Below, piece after piece: positions 8,331-16,325 of a DNA stretch of 64,000 nucleotides. The stretch is taken from contig NC_009142.1 of NCBI RefSeq assembly GCF_000062885.1, positions 3,771,584-3,835,583 on the forward strand. The letters are read 5' to 3'. Below the pieces are notes generated by a model that saw only the letters and a program-made list of their open reading frames with translations, was not told the origin of the DNA and made no database searches. How positions within the stretch are numbered: position 1 is the first letter of the stretch; every line of letters begins with the position of its first letter. The stretch comes from Saccharopolyspora erythraea NRRL 2338 (GTDB lineage Bacteria > Actinomycetota > Actinomycetes > Mycobacteriales > Pseudonocardiaceae). Position numbers and translations under genes: made by a program.

Positions 8331-9338
8331 CTACTCGCAGGCCACGCCGTCCTTGTCGCGATCCAAGCCGGGCCGGTAGCCGGGCTCACCCGCGTACAGG
8401 GGTGACGCTCCCGCGTTCCGCGCTTCGGTGCAGTTGGCGTAGTAAGCGCTGGTCGAGTCGCTGTCGTCCTCGGGTACCGGCTCGGGCGGGACCAGCGGCG
8501 CAGGTGGCGGTGGCGGTGGTGCCGGGGGTGGCGGCGGTGAGGGAGCGCATTCGGACCACAGCGATGTCCGCGGACCGGCACCGCGCAGTGCGGCCTGGGA
8601 GATCGCGGCGATCTTCGACGAGTCGGCGGACGAGGGGTAGCTCACGGTGGCGTGCCCGGCCTCGGCGACCGCGACGGAGTAGTCACGCCCGTCGGCGAGC
8701 GTGACATAGCGGAGTTCGCGGCCATCGGCGTCCCGATCGGGTTGTCCCGGGACGGCGACGAGCGTTACGCGCGCGGCCAGGGTGTCGACGGCGAACTGGC
8801 GTGCCCGGCCCGCGACGCAGTCGGCGAGCGGAGTTCCACGGCCGAGGTCGGGAGCGTCGATCCCCAGGACGCGGACCAGCCGGTCGCGGCCGTCAGGACC
8901 GTGCGCGCGGAAGGTGTCCCCGTCGATGACCTCGGAGACCGTGACCACGTCGGGTGCTGGGGGAGGCGGGGCCGCCGAGGTCGTGCTCGCGGTGGGTGGT
9001 TGAACGGCCGGCGGAGGAGTGGCCCGGTTGGCGGGAACCGGGTTCAGGGCGGCGTGGACGACGAATCCGAAGAACCAGATCGCGCAGATCACCAGCGCTA
9101 TGACCGAAAGGAGGAGTCCCCGCAGCGCGCGAGGATCGTGCGGTGTCTCTCCGCGCTGCATCTTCGATCGGAGCAAAGCGCTCAAGAATATTCCAGCAAT
9201 GGAGAGCGGCCACGCGATGATGCCGATGACGGGGAGGAACGAGGCGACGAGTGCGATCACGCCGAGTGCGAAGCACCGGCCTGCGGTGATACCGCTTGCT
9301 CGTGGCGGAGCCTGCGGTCGGGTGGACGACGAAGTCAA
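8331..9338 (-). CDS. Membrane-anchored thermonuclease (SNase) with C-terminal Excalibur domain
   Basis: Three-part protein of 335 residues. Residues 17-97 hold two or three hydrophobic membrane segments. Residues 131-260 form a staphylococcal-nuclease-like domain: VIDGDTF (Asp of the calcium site), LVRVLGIDAPD (Arg and Asp of the active site) and DADGREL (the second Arg). The Glu normally found in TPE is Asp here (APD), so activity may be altered. A proline-rich linker (265-288) leads to an Excalibur calcium-binding domain (299-335) with C303, the DRDKDG loop and C334. The likely start is a TTG at 9338 with GAGGGC upstream. It would act at the cell surface on nucleic acid. Confidence 0.85.
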   Translation of the reverse strand: MTSSSTRPQAPPRASGITAGRCFALGVIALVASFLPVIGIIAWPLSIAGIFLSALLRSKMQRGETPHDPRALRGLLLSVIALVICAIWFFGFVVHAALNPVPANRATPPPAVQPPTASTTSAAPPPPAPDVVTVSEVIDGDTFRAHGPDGRDRLVRVLGIDAPDLGRGTPLADCVAGRARQFAVDTLAARVTLVAVPGQPDRDADGRELRYVTLADGRDYSVAVAEAGHATVSYPSSADSSKIAAISQAALRGAGPRTSLWSECAPSPPPPPAPPPPPPAPLVPPEPVPEDDSDSTSAYYANCTEARNAGASPLYAGEPGYRPGLDRDKDGVACE

Positions 9339-9509
9339 GGCCGCGCCCTCGGCACAACCGTCGTGTGGCCACCGGTTCGGAGGTTGGCCATGGGCGTGAG
9401 TCTGGCATCCGAGATCACTGCTCGTGAAAGACCTGAATCGGAAGTGGCCGGGTTTTGCGGCGGAATTGCGGCCAATCGTGTGAGAGGCGCGAGGCCACTG
9501 CTTTCTCGT

Positions 9510-9968
9510 CTACTGGGCGGCTGCCAGGAGAAGGTCGCGGGTGATCTCCATGTGGCCGTGGTGCTGGCACAGTTCCTCGATCGCGTGCAGCAGGGCGGTT
9601 TCCTGCGTCATCTGGTGCTCGGGCGGGATCCACGACCGGTGCGAGGGGTTCAGCCGAGCGCCGGGTCGCAGTGCTGCCACGTCTTTCCGCAGTTGCGCCT
9701 TCGCCGATGCTGTGCGCTCCGCCAGCGGGGCGGCCGGGCCGCTGGCGGTGAACTCGGCGTCGCGGTCGCGCTCGATCCGCCTGCCCGCGACGAGCTCGCC
9801 CGCCCAGTACTCGAGCATGCCCAGGCAGTGGGTCAGCAGTTGGTACGGGGAGTTGGCGCCGGGGAGGTCCGGGGGCCGGTTGGCGAGGTCGTCGCCGAGG
9901 TCGGCGACGATCCGCGCCATGCCGTCGAGGGCGCGGTCGGCGACGAGGAGGAAGTCATCGGTGCGCAT
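9510..9968 (-). CDS. DinB-fold / DUF664-type protein
   Basis: Four-helix-bundle protein of 152 residues. The likely metal-binding histidines are in LLTHCLGMLEYW (H47) and CQHHGHMEIT (H136-H139), the spacing expected for DinB-like and mycothiol-dependent transferases. Actinobacterial members often conjugate mycothiol or act as maleylpyruvate-isomerase-like enzymes; the substrate cannot be read here. The ATG at 9968 is preferred over the ATG at 9977 because GGGAAGG lies nine bases before it. The next gene on the same strand (an SDR) ends 54 bp upstream. Confidence 0.75.
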   Translation of the reverse strand: MRTDDFLLVADRALDGMARIVADLGDDLANRPPDLPGANSPYQLLTHCLGMLEYWAGELVAGRRIERDRDAEFTASGPAAPLAERTASAKAQLRKDVAALRPGARLNPSHRSWIPPEHQMTQETALLHAIEELCQHHGHMEITRDLLLAAAQ

Positions 9969-10021
9969 GGCCGCCATCCTTCCCGCCGCGGTGAGGGCTT
10001 GCGCCGCCGACCGCGAACCGG

Positions 10022-10762
10022 TCAGGCGTTGACGCCGCCGTCGACGGTGATCGCCGACCCCGTGATGTAGCGGCCGGACTCGCCCGCGAGGTGCGCGACG
10101 GTGGCGGCCACGTCCTCGGGGCGTCCCCAGGCGCGCAGCGGGATCCGGGGGAGCTTGACCTCGGCGCCCTCCCGGTCGGCCGGGTTCATGTCGGTATCGG
10201 TGTTGCCCGGGTGCACGACGTTGGCCGTGATGCCGCGCGGCCCGAGGTCGCGGGCGAGCCCCTTGGTGAAGCCGGCCAGCGACGACTTGGTCAGCGAGTA
10301 CAGGCTCAGCCCCGCCTCGGGCACCCGGTCGGCCAGGCTGCTGCCGATGTTGATGATCCGCCCGCCCTCGCCCAGGTGCGCGGCGGCGGCCTGGCACGCG
10401 ACGAACACGGCGCGGATGTTGACCGCGACCGCGGCGTCGAAGTCCTCGACGGTGAGATCGCCGATCAGGCCGGTCGGGAAGACGCCGGCGTTGTTGACCA
10501 GGATGTCGAGCCTCCCGAACTCGGCGACGGTCTGTTCGACGGCGTTGGCGACCGCGTCGGCATCGGTGGCCGGAGCCGGGACGGCGAGGCCGCGCCCGCC
10601 CGCGGCCTTGATCCGATCGACGACAAGCGCCGCGCCGTCGGCGTTCGCGTTGTAGGTGACGGCGACGTCGGATCCGTCCTGGGCGAGCCGGGTGGCGATC
10701 GCGGCCCCGATGCCCCGGCTGCCACCGGTGACGAGTGCGACCTTGCCGCTGAGCTGGGTCAT
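10022..10762 (-). CDS. SDR family oxidoreductase (FabG-like)
   Basis: Classical short-chain dehydrogenase of 246 residues. The Rossmann motif is TGGSRGIG, the NNAG block follows, the catalytic Ser lies in INIGSSLAD, and the Tyr-x-x-x-Lys pair is in LYSLTKSSLAG. NADP preference is suggested by the basic SRG motif. It is transcribed divergently from a TetR gene across a 97-bp gap containing a palindrome, so the TetR protein probably controls it. The substrate is unknown; FabG-like 3-oxoacyl reductase is only a fold-level name. Confidence 0.85.
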   Translation of the reverse strand: MTQLSGKVALVTGGSRGIGAAIATRLAQDGSDVAVTYNANADGAALVVDRIKAAGGRGLAVPAPATDADAVANAVEQTVAEFGRLDILVNNAGVFPTGLIGDLTVEDFDAAVAVNIRAVFVACQAAAAHLGEGGRIINIGSSLADRVPEAGLSLYSLTKSSLAGFTKGLARDLGPRGITANVVHPGNTDTDMNPADREGAEVKLPRIPLRAWGRPEDVAATVAHLAGESGRYITGSAITVDGGVNA

Positions 10763-10787
10763 GCGCGTACTCCATATCTGTATCGAA

Positions 10788-10800
10788 CGCTATAAAATAG
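10788..10800. promoter_or_regulatory. Candidate TetR operator (GCTAT-AAA-ATAGC)
   Basis: Perfect 5-bp inverted repeat around AAA in the SDR/TetR divergent region, embedded in the only AT-rich stretch nearby (TATAAAATAGCTAT). It probably overlaps the SDR promoter. Confidence 0.5.
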
Positions 10801-10859
10801 CTATCATCGTGATCGACCGAAGGTCAACCGGGATTCGCACGCCGACGGGAGGTGGGCAG

Positions 10860-11453
10860 GTGTCACCACGTGGCCGTCCTCGCGCCTTCGATCGCGACCG
10901 CGCGGTAAGGGTCGCGATGGAGCTGTTCTGGCGGCGCGGTTTCGACGGCACGTCGCTGAGCGACCTGACCACCGCGATCGGCATCAGCCCGCCGAGCCTC
11001 TACTCGGCGTTCGGGTCGAAGGAGGGCCTGTTCCACGAGGCCGTCGAGCTCTACACCTCGCGGGAGCGCGCACCGATCGCCCGCGCGGTGCGCGAGCAGC
11101 CGACCGCGAGGCAGGTCGTCGAGGCGATGCTGCGCGACAGCGCCGACGCCGTCACCGATCCGGAGGCACCGCGCGGTTGCCTCGTCGTGCTTGCCGCGAC
11201 CAACACCGCGGACGAAGGCGTGCGCGAGTTCCTCGCCGCCCGCAGGCGCAAGGACCACGCTCTGGTCGAGCAGCGCCTTGAACGCGGGGTGGCCGAAGGT
11301 GATCTGCCCGCGAGTACCGACACCGCGGCGATGACGACGTTCCTGATGACCATCCAGCAGGGCCTGTCGCTGCAGGCCCGGGACGGCCGGTCGCGCGCCG
11401 AACTGCACGCCGTGGTCGACCGCGCGATGTGCGCGTGGGATTCGCTGGTCTGA
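10860..11453 (+). CDS. TetR/AcrR family regulator
   Basis: 197-residue repressor. The N-terminal helix-turn-helix reads ALELFWRRGF-type (here VAMELFWRRGFDGTSLSDLTT), ending in SLYSAFGSKEGLF, the canonical TetR recognition-helix block. The C-terminal part resembles the TetR_C group with RGCLVVLAATN. The GTG at 10860 follows GGAGGTGGGCAG, which fixes the start; the frame is open further upstream without a ribosome site. It is divergent from the SDR and likely autoregulates through the palindrome at 10788. Confidence 0.87.
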   Translation: MSPRGRPRAFDRDRAVRVAMELFWRRGFDGTSLSDLTTAIGISPPSLYSAFGSKEGLFHEAVELYTSRERAPIARAVREQPTARQVVEAMLRDSADAVTDPEAPRGCLVVLAATNTADEGVREFLAARRRKDHALVEQRLERGVAEGDLPASTDTAAMTTFLMTIQQGLSLQARDGRSRAELHAVVDRAMCAWDSLV

Positions 11454-11583
11454 GGCGGATCCGCGGGCGACGGATTCGCCACACGCTGCCATGCCGGCCG
11501 ACGCCGGCAACCGGCTGTGGTCGCGGCCAGTAAGCGGCGAGCCGGGCCCGCCGAGTCATGCGTTCACGGCCGGAAGCGCGACC

Positions 11584-12243
11584 TCACCCCTCGTTCGACG
11601 TCCGGACGAAGTCCAGGTCCTCCTGGGTCACCGACCTGCCCGGCAGCGGGGTGGTGGAGCCGGGCCGCAGGCCGTCGAGCATCAGGGTCAGGAACCGCGG
11701 CGGCGCGGCCAGCTTCAGGTCGTGCGGCAGTCCGTTGATGCCGCGCAGCACCAGCGAGAGCAGTACCGCGATGTCGGCGCCGCTGACGTCGGTGCGCATG
11801 GAGCCGTTCTCCTGGGCGGCGCGCACGAGCTCGTCGAGGATGCCCATCAGGACGTCGCGGATGCGGTGCGCGTCTTCGTCCTCGGCGAGCACCACGCGGG
11901 CGCGCGGTGACAGCAGGGAGAGCTGGAGCACCACCCGCAGGTCCGCGATCGACATCAGCACCTCGGTGAGCGCGGCCCACGGGTCCTCCTCCCGCGCCAC
12001 GATCGCCTGAGCGGTGTCCAGGACGCGTTGCAGGGTGTCGACGGCGACCGCGCGGATCAGCGAGTCGCGGTCGGGGAAGCGCCGGTAGAGGGTGCCCACG
12101 CCCACCTCGGCCGCGCGGGCGATCTCCTCCATCGGGACCTCGGCGCCGCGCTCGGCGAAGACCGTGCGGGCGGCGGAGACGATCCGGTCCCTGTTGCGTC
12201 GTGCGTCGGCGCGCAAGCGCGTCCGTTCGGCGGCCTCGGTCAT
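11584..12243 (-). CDS. TetR family regulator, divergent from the P450
   Basis: 219-residue TetR protein. The DNA-binding part is RNRDRIVSAARTVFAERGAEVPMEEIARAAEVGVGTLYRRF with a recognition helix of GVGTLYRRFPDR type. The C-terminal domain carries SIADLRVVLQLSLLSPRARV, seen in the TetR group with a SCO4008-like ligand domain. The ATG at 12243 has AGAGAGG at proper distance. It is divergent from the P450 gene across a 160-bp gap with a large inverted repeat, so it probably controls the P450/ferredoxin operon. The 130 bp beyond its stop hold only a GCGGATCCGC palindrome (11455-11464). Confidence 0.85.
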   Translation of the reverse strand: MTEAAERTRLRADARRNRDRIVSAARTVFAERGAEVPMEEIARAAEVGVGTLYRRFPDRDSLIRAVAVDTLQRVLDTAQAIVAREEDPWAALTEVLMSIADLRVVLQLSLLSPRARVVLAEDEDAHRIRDVLMGILDELVRAAQENGSMRTDVSGADIAVLLSLVLRGINGLPHDLKLAAPPRFLTLMLDGLRPGSTTPLPGRSVTQEDLDFVRTSNEG

Positions 12244-12315
12244 CGTCCTCTCTTCGGTGCTCGGTTGGTATGCGCGGATTGTCGCACGCGCAACGATCGC
12301 GGCGGACGCGCACAG

Positions 12316-12375
12316 GTGGACGGAGTTCTTCCGCTTCGCTACCGTGGCGAGCAGAAGCGGAACAACTCCTTCCAC
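12316..12375. promoter_or_regulatory. 22-bp imperfect inverted repeat in the TetR/P450 promoter region
   Basis: The arms at 12316-12337 and 12354-12375 match at 20 of 22 positions and are separated by 16 nt. Each arm contains a small GGA-N5-TCC pseudo-palindrome, so the element may be two inverted operator sites for the divergent TetR protein, or a leader hairpin just before the P450 start at 12404. Confidence 0.6.
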
Positions 12376-12403
12376 ATCCACCTAGTGCGACACTGGAGCC
12401 ACG

Positions 12404-13606
12404 ATGGCGTCTTCAGAAGCCCTGAGCTATCCCATGCCGCGCACCTGCCCGTACTCGCCACCGCGGGAGTACGAGCGGTTGCGCTCGCAGGAGCCGGTCA
12501 AGCGGGTCCGCACGATCGGCGGCGGCACCGCCTGGCTGGTGACCCGCCACGAGGACGTCCGGCGCGTCCTCTCCGACCCGCGGATGAGCTCCGACCGGAC
12601 CATGCCCGGATTTCCGAGCCTGGTCCCCGGCAGGCGGGCCATCGTGGCCGAGAACAAGCAGGCGATGATCGGGATGGACGGCCAGGAGCACGCGGAAGCG
12701 CGCCGCGCCGTCATCGGCGAGTTCACCGTGCGCCGCATCAACCGGATGCGGCCGCGCATCCAGGAGATCGTCGACGAGTGCGTCGACCGGATGCTCGCCG
12801 CCGGCGGGCCCGTGGACCTGGTCCGGGAGCTCTCGTTACCGGTTCCGTCGTTGGTGATCTGCGAGCTGCTCGGCGTGCCCTACTCCGACCACGACTTCTT
12901 CCAGAGCCGCAGCGCGCTGATGATCAGCCGCTCCACGCCGCCCGAGCGCAGGCGCGACGTGGTGCTCGAGCTGCGGCGGTACCTCGACGAGCTGGTGGCC
13001 GAGAAGGTGCGCGAGCCAGCCGACGACCTGCTCGGCCGTCAGGTCGCCCAGCAGTCCGAGAAGGGCGAGGTGGACCGCGAGGGCCTGGTGAGCCTGGCCT
13101 TCCTGCTGCTGATCGCCGGGCACGAGACCACCGCGAACATGATCTCGCTCGGTACCCTGGCGCTGCTGGACAACCCGGACCAGCTCGCGCGCATCACCGA
13201 GGACCCGGCGCGGACTCCGGCCGCGGTGGAGGAGCTGCTGCGCTACTTCTCGATCGTCGACGGCGCCACCTCCCGGACTGCGCTGGCCGACATCGAGATC
13301 GGGGGAGTGCTGATCAGGGAGGGCGAAGGCGTGGTCGCCGTCGGCTTGTCGGCCAACCGCGACCCCGAGGCCTTCGACTCGCCCGACGAGCTGGACCTTG
13401 ACCGCCAGGCGCGCAACCACGTGGCGTTCGGGTTCGGCGCGCACCAGTGCCTCGGCCAGAACCTCGCGCGGGTGGAGCTGCAGATCGTCTTCGACACGCT
13501 GTTCCGCCGCATCCCGGGGCTGCGCCTGGCCGACGGCCTGGACGGGATCAGGTTCAAGGACGACGCCCTGGTCTACGGGGCGCACGAGATGTCGGTGACG
13601 TGGTGA
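12404..13606 (+). CDS. Cytochrome P450
   Basis: Class I bacterial P450 of 400 residues. The oxygen-binding I-helix is LIAGHETTANM, the ExxR motif of the K-helix is in VEELLRYF, and the heme thiolate is C349 in FGFGAHQCLGQNLA. Actinobacterial CYP105/107-like architecture is likely; the substrate is not predictable. It is followed 11 bp later by a 3Fe-4S ferredoxin, its likely electron donor, and a matching ferredoxin reductase lies at 16491. The divergent TetR gene and the inverted repeat upstream suggest substrate-inducible expression. Confidence 0.95.
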   Translation: MASSEALSYPMPRTCPYSPPREYERLRSQEPVKRVRTIGGGTAWLVTRHEDVRRVLSDPRMSSDRTMPGFPSLVPGRRAIVAENKQAMIGMDGQEHAEARRAVIGEFTVRRINRMRPRIQEIVDECVDRMLAAGGPVDLVRELSLPVPSLVICELLGVPYSDHDFFQSRSALMISRSTPPERRRDVVLELRRYLDELVAEKVREPADDLLGRQVAQQSEKGEVDREGLVSLAFLLLIAGHETTANMISLGTLALLDNPDQLARITEDPARTPAAVEELLRYFSIVDGATSRTALADIEIGGVLIREGEGVVAVGLSANRDPEAFDSPDELDLDRQARNHVAFGFGAHQCLGQNLARVELQIVFDTLFRRIPGLRLADGLDGIRFKDDALVYGAHEMSVTW

Positions 13607-13617
13607 GGAGTGCTTCG

Positions 13618-13815
13618 ATGCGGATCAACGCCGATGCGGACCGTTGCGTCGGTGCGGGCCAGTGCGTGCTCGCCGCCGGTGCCGTGTTCGATCAGAACGA
13701 CGAGGACGGCACGGTGGTGCTGCTGACCGACCACGTCGGCGACGAGGAGCTGGAGCCGGTCCGCGAGGCGGTCAATCTGTGCCCGGCTGCCGCGTTGTCG
13801 CTGGTCGAGGACTGA
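13618..13815 (+). CDS. [3Fe-4S] ferredoxin
   Basis: 65-residue ferredoxin with three cysteine ligands: C10 and C16 in RCVGAGQC, where Ala replaces the second cysteine of a 4Fe-4S set, and C55 in NLCPAAAL. This is the standard partner of actinobacterial P450s. The ATG follows GTGAGGAG at 13604-13611. Its last 124 bases overlap, tail to tail, an antisense reading frame of the flavoprotein gene at 13692-14861. Confidence 0.93.
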   Translation: MRINADADRCVGAGQCVLAAGAVFDQNDEDGTVVLLTDHVGDEELEPVREAVNLCPAAALSLVED

Positions 13816-14861
13816 GGTCGGGCCAGCAGGCCGTTGATCTCGCGCACGGCGGCGCGGCCCGCCCGGCCGGCTCCCACGCTACTGGCCGACGGGCCGTAGC
13901 CGACCAGGTGAAGGCGAGGTTCGCGCACCGCGCGGGTCCCGTCTACCTCGATCCCTCCGCCCCGCCCGCGCAGCTGCAGCGGGGCGAGGTGGCGGATCGC
14001 CGGCCGGAACCCGGTGGCCCACAGGATGGCGTCGGCGCGCAGCTCCCGGCCGTCGCGCCAGGCGACGCCGTGCTCGGTGACGCGGTCGAACATCGGCTGC
14101 CGCTCCAGGACGCCGCGCTCGCGAGCCGCGCGCACGGCGGGTGTCGGTGGCAGCCCCGTCACGCTCACCACGCTGCCCGGCGGCAGTCCGGCCCGGACCC
14201 GGCGCTGCACCTCGGCGACCGCCTCCCGCCCGCGTTCGGGGGTGAACTCGGCCTCGCCGAAGTCCGGCGGGCGGCGCGTCACCCAGGTCGTCGAAGCGAC
14301 CTCGGATATCTCGGCGAGGTGCTCCACCGCGGAGATGCCGCCGCCCACCACGACGACGTGCATCCCGCTGAATTCCTCCGGCCCGCGGTAGTCGGCGGTG
14401 TGAAGCTGGCGACCCGCGAACAGCTCTTGGCCGGGGTAGCGCGGCCAGAACGGGTGCTCCCACGTCCCGGTCGCGTTGATCACCGCGCGCGCCGACCAGT
14501 CGCCCACCGAGGTCGCGACGGTCAGCCGCTCTCCGGAATCACGCACGGCGCGCACCTCGACCGGCCGCAGCACGGGCAAGTCGAAGGTTCGCTCGTAGCG
14601 CTCGAAGTACTCCGCCACCACCTCCGACGCCGGTCGGGAGGCGTCGCCGACGTCGAAGGCCAGGCCCGGCAGGTCGTGCACACCGTGCGCGCCGCCGATC
14701 CGCAGTGAAGGCCAGCGGTGCCGCCAGGCGCCGCCCGGACCGTCGCCGTCATCGAGCACCACGTACCCGGCACCGGGCTCGTGGCCGGTGCGCCGCAGGT
14801 GGAAAGCGCTGCTGAGCCCCGCCTGCCCCGCGCCTATGACCACGACGTCGATCTCGCGCAT
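13692..14861 (-). CDS. Flavin-containing monooxygenase-like FAD/NAD(P) oxidoreductase
   Basis: FAD-binding GxGxxG motif VVIGAGQAGLSSAF at the N-terminus, GPGGAWRHRWPSLR (the cap before the active site) and a second nucleotide-binding motif VVVVGGGISAVEH near the middle, ending with ILWATGFRP. This matches bacterial FMO/Baeyer-Villiger-like or thioredoxin-reductase-like flavoproteins using NADPH. ATG at 14861 is chosen because the Rossmann motif follows directly. Family homology ends around base 13830, and the last ~40 residues (Ser/Thr-rich) are read antisense to the ferredoxin; either the overlap is real or the natural stop was lost. Confidence 0.82.
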   Translation of the reverse strand: MREIDVVVIGAGQAGLSSAFHLRRTGHEPGAGYVVLDDGDGPGGAWRHRWPSLRIGGAHGVHDLPGLAFDVGDASRPASEVVAEYFERYERTFDLPVLRPVEVRAVRDSGERLTVATSVGDWSARAVINATGTWEHPFWPRYPGQELFAGRQLHTADYRGPEEFSGMHVVVVGGGISAVEHLAEISEVASTTWVTRRPPDFGEAEFTPERGREAVAEVQRRVRAGLPPGSVVSVTGLPPTPAVRAARERGVLERQPMFDRVTEHGVAWRDGRELRADAILWATGFRPAIRHLAPLQLRGRGGGIEVDGTRAVREPRLHLVGYGPSASSVGAGRAGRAAVREINGLLARPQSSTSDNAAAGHRLTASRTGSSSSSPTWSVSSTTVPSSSF

Positions 14862-15102
14862 GTCCACCAGAACGGCGCAGCGGCCCCACGCTTTCCCGCG
14901 CGGAGCGTGATGCGCGACACCGGCACAAGAGTGCGACGCACACCACTGCCCGGCCCCCTTCAACAAGGTCGAAACAAAGATCTACGATTGTTTGCGCAAG
15001 TGGGTGTTCGCCCCAAACCTCTTCGGAACAACCGCCCTTCACGGGCGGCCTTCGCACGCGCGTTCCGGAGACGGGGAGGTATGCAGAAGGGAGGCAACGA
15101 AA

Positions 15103-15255
15103 GTGGCAACGGTGTGGGTGGCTCTGGTGACCGAGGCGGTCGTGCTGCTGGCGGCGGCGGGCGCGGCGGTCAGGTGGGTTCGGCGGCCTTCGGCGAGCAC
15201 CCCTGACCAGGTTGTGCAGCCGGTCGCTCCGCTGGCCGAGCAGGCCGCGGTCTGA
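15103..15255 (+). CDS. Small single-span membrane peptide, hypothetical
   Basis: 50-residue frame starting with GTG at 15103, preceded by GGGAGG seven bases upstream, a strong ribosome site. Residues 4-24 are a hydrophobic helix (VALVTEAVVLLAAAGAAV) flanked by RWVRR, then a polar tail. I do not recognise a family. The strong ribosome site and the plausible membrane topology are the only support; it stands alone between the flavoprotein and a 413-bp non-coding stretch. Confidence 0.45.
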   Translation: MATVWVALVTEAVVLLAAAGAAVRWVRRPSASTPDQVVQPVAPLAEQAAV

Positions 15256-15375
15256 GTTCGCGGACGTGTGCAACGGGCTTGCTCCGATTGAGGAACTAGC
15301 CCGCTGTGTCCCCGGGTGAGAGCAGTGCATCGCTGCCGGGCCCGGTTCTGTTACTCGATTTCCGGAATCATTTTT

Positions 15376-15393
15376 CGTGACGTGCGCGTCACG
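15376..15393. repeat. Inverted repeat CGTGACG-TGCG-CGTCACG
   Basis: Perfect 7-bp arms with a 4-nt centre, preceded by a T5 run. Operator-like symmetry, with no regulator gene directly next to it. Confidence 0.5.
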
Positions 15394-15414
15394 GTTCGGA
15401 AACCGGGTATTCGC

Positions 15415-15431
15415 ATTCGCCATCGGCGAAT
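15415..15431. repeat. Inverted repeat ATTCGCC-ATC-GGCGAAT
   Basis: Perfect 7-bp arms around ATC, 21 bp after the preceding palindrome (about two helical turns), so the pair could bind one regulator cooperatively. Confidence 0.45.
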
Positions 15432-15450
15432 CGCACCGCTGAAATGACGA

Positions 15451-15485
15451 AGCCCCGCTTCCGACGAATTCGCCGGAACGGGGCT
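15451..15485. terminator. Strong hairpin terminator
   Basis: Outer stem AGCCCCG/CGGGGCT and inner stem TTCCG/CGGAA, about 12 paired bases overall. Typical actinomycete intrinsic terminator, lying upstream of the methyltransferase gene and probably isolating it from upstream transcription. Confidence 0.7.
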
Positions 15486-15668
15486 CCTCGCGTGCCCGCC
15501 TCTTCGCGAGGTCGTGCCGTCACCCCGAACATCGCTCCGGCTGTGTCTTCCGTTACACCCGCTGGTGGGGCTGTGCGGCCGCGGCGGTGATCGACGGGTC
15601 CGTGCCCCGGCCGGCTATGAGCCGATAGGGTGAGCCGAGGACGTCGGTTCGGCCCCGGGAAGGTATCC

Positions 15669-16325
15669 GTGACAGCACCTCAGCATCGAGACGGAGCACG
15701 CGCGCTCGACCCGCGGCCCGCCGCCGGATCGGTTCTGGCAGGCTACCGGGCGTTCGTCAGCCGGGCGATGCGCAAGCCCGGGCTGGTCGGTGCGGTCGCG
15801 CCGAGCTCGCCGGGCCTGGCCAGGCAGATGGCCTCCGTCGTACCGACCTCCGGCAACCCGGTCGTGGTCGAGCTCGGCCCCGGCACCGGAGCGCTCAGCG
15901 GCGCGGTGGCCAAGCGGCTGCCCACCGGCGGCAGGCACCTGGCCATCGAGCTCGACTCCGGCATGGTCGAGTACCTGCGCACCGAGGTGCCGTGGCTGGA
16001 GGTCGTGCAGGGCGATGCGGCCCACCTGGGCGAGCTGCTGGCCGGGGCCGGGATCGAGTCGGTGGACGCGGTGGTCAGCGGGCTGCCGTGGTCGATCTTC
16101 CCGGGGGAGCTGCAGAAGGCGATCCTGCGGCAGGTGGGCCAGGTGCTGGCTCCCGGTGGCGCGTTCACGACCTTCGCCTACGTCCACGCGCTCGGCATGA
16201 CCGGCGCGCGGCTGTTCCGCAGGCGGTTGGACATCGCCTTCGACGAGGTCGTCACCAGCCGCACCGTCTGGCGCAACGTTCCGCCCGCGCTCACCTACGT
16301 CTGCCGCCGCCCCACCGGGCGCTGA
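15669..16325 (+). CDS. SAM-dependent methyltransferase (phospholipid N-methyltransferase-like)
   Basis: 218-residue class I methyltransferase. Motif I is VVVELGPGTGALSGAVA, followed by the acidic ribose-binding ELDSGM and the QGDAAHL block, then the SGLPWSIFPG stretch in place of the NPPY of rRNA dimethylases. This pattern fits the PmtA/LpxA-linked phospholipid methyltransferase group, with KsgA-like fold. The GTG at 15669 follows GGGAAGG. The substrate is not proven; phosphatidylethanolamine methylation is an inference from resemblance. Confidence 0.75.
   Translation: MTAPQHRDGARALDPRPAAGSVLAGYRAFVSRAMRKPGLVGAVAPSSPGLARQMASVVPTSGNPVVVELGPGTGALSGAVAKRLPTGGRHLAIELDSGMVEYLRTEVPWLEVVQGDAAHLGELLAGAGIESVDAVVSGLPWSIFPGELQKAILRQVGQVLAPGGAFTTFAYVHALGMTGARLFRRRLDIAFDEVVTSRTVWRNVPPALTYVCRRPTGR

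Larger units (their letters stand above)
15256..15668. other. 413-bp non-coding region rich in inverted repeats
   Basis: No credible gene. It holds four hairpin-forming elements: CGGGCT/AGCCCG (15274-15303), CGTGACG-TGCG-CGTCACG (15376-15393), ATTCGCC-ATC-GGCGAAT (15415-15431), and the strong hairpin at 15451-15485. The first and last may be terminators; the two compact middle ones look more like operators. Confidence 0.6.

Noticed and set aside
9510-10775. A 421-codon minus-strand frame joining the SDR region to the DinB protein
   Set aside because: Only the last 152 codons resemble a protein family; the rest is the shadow of the SDR gene in another frame.
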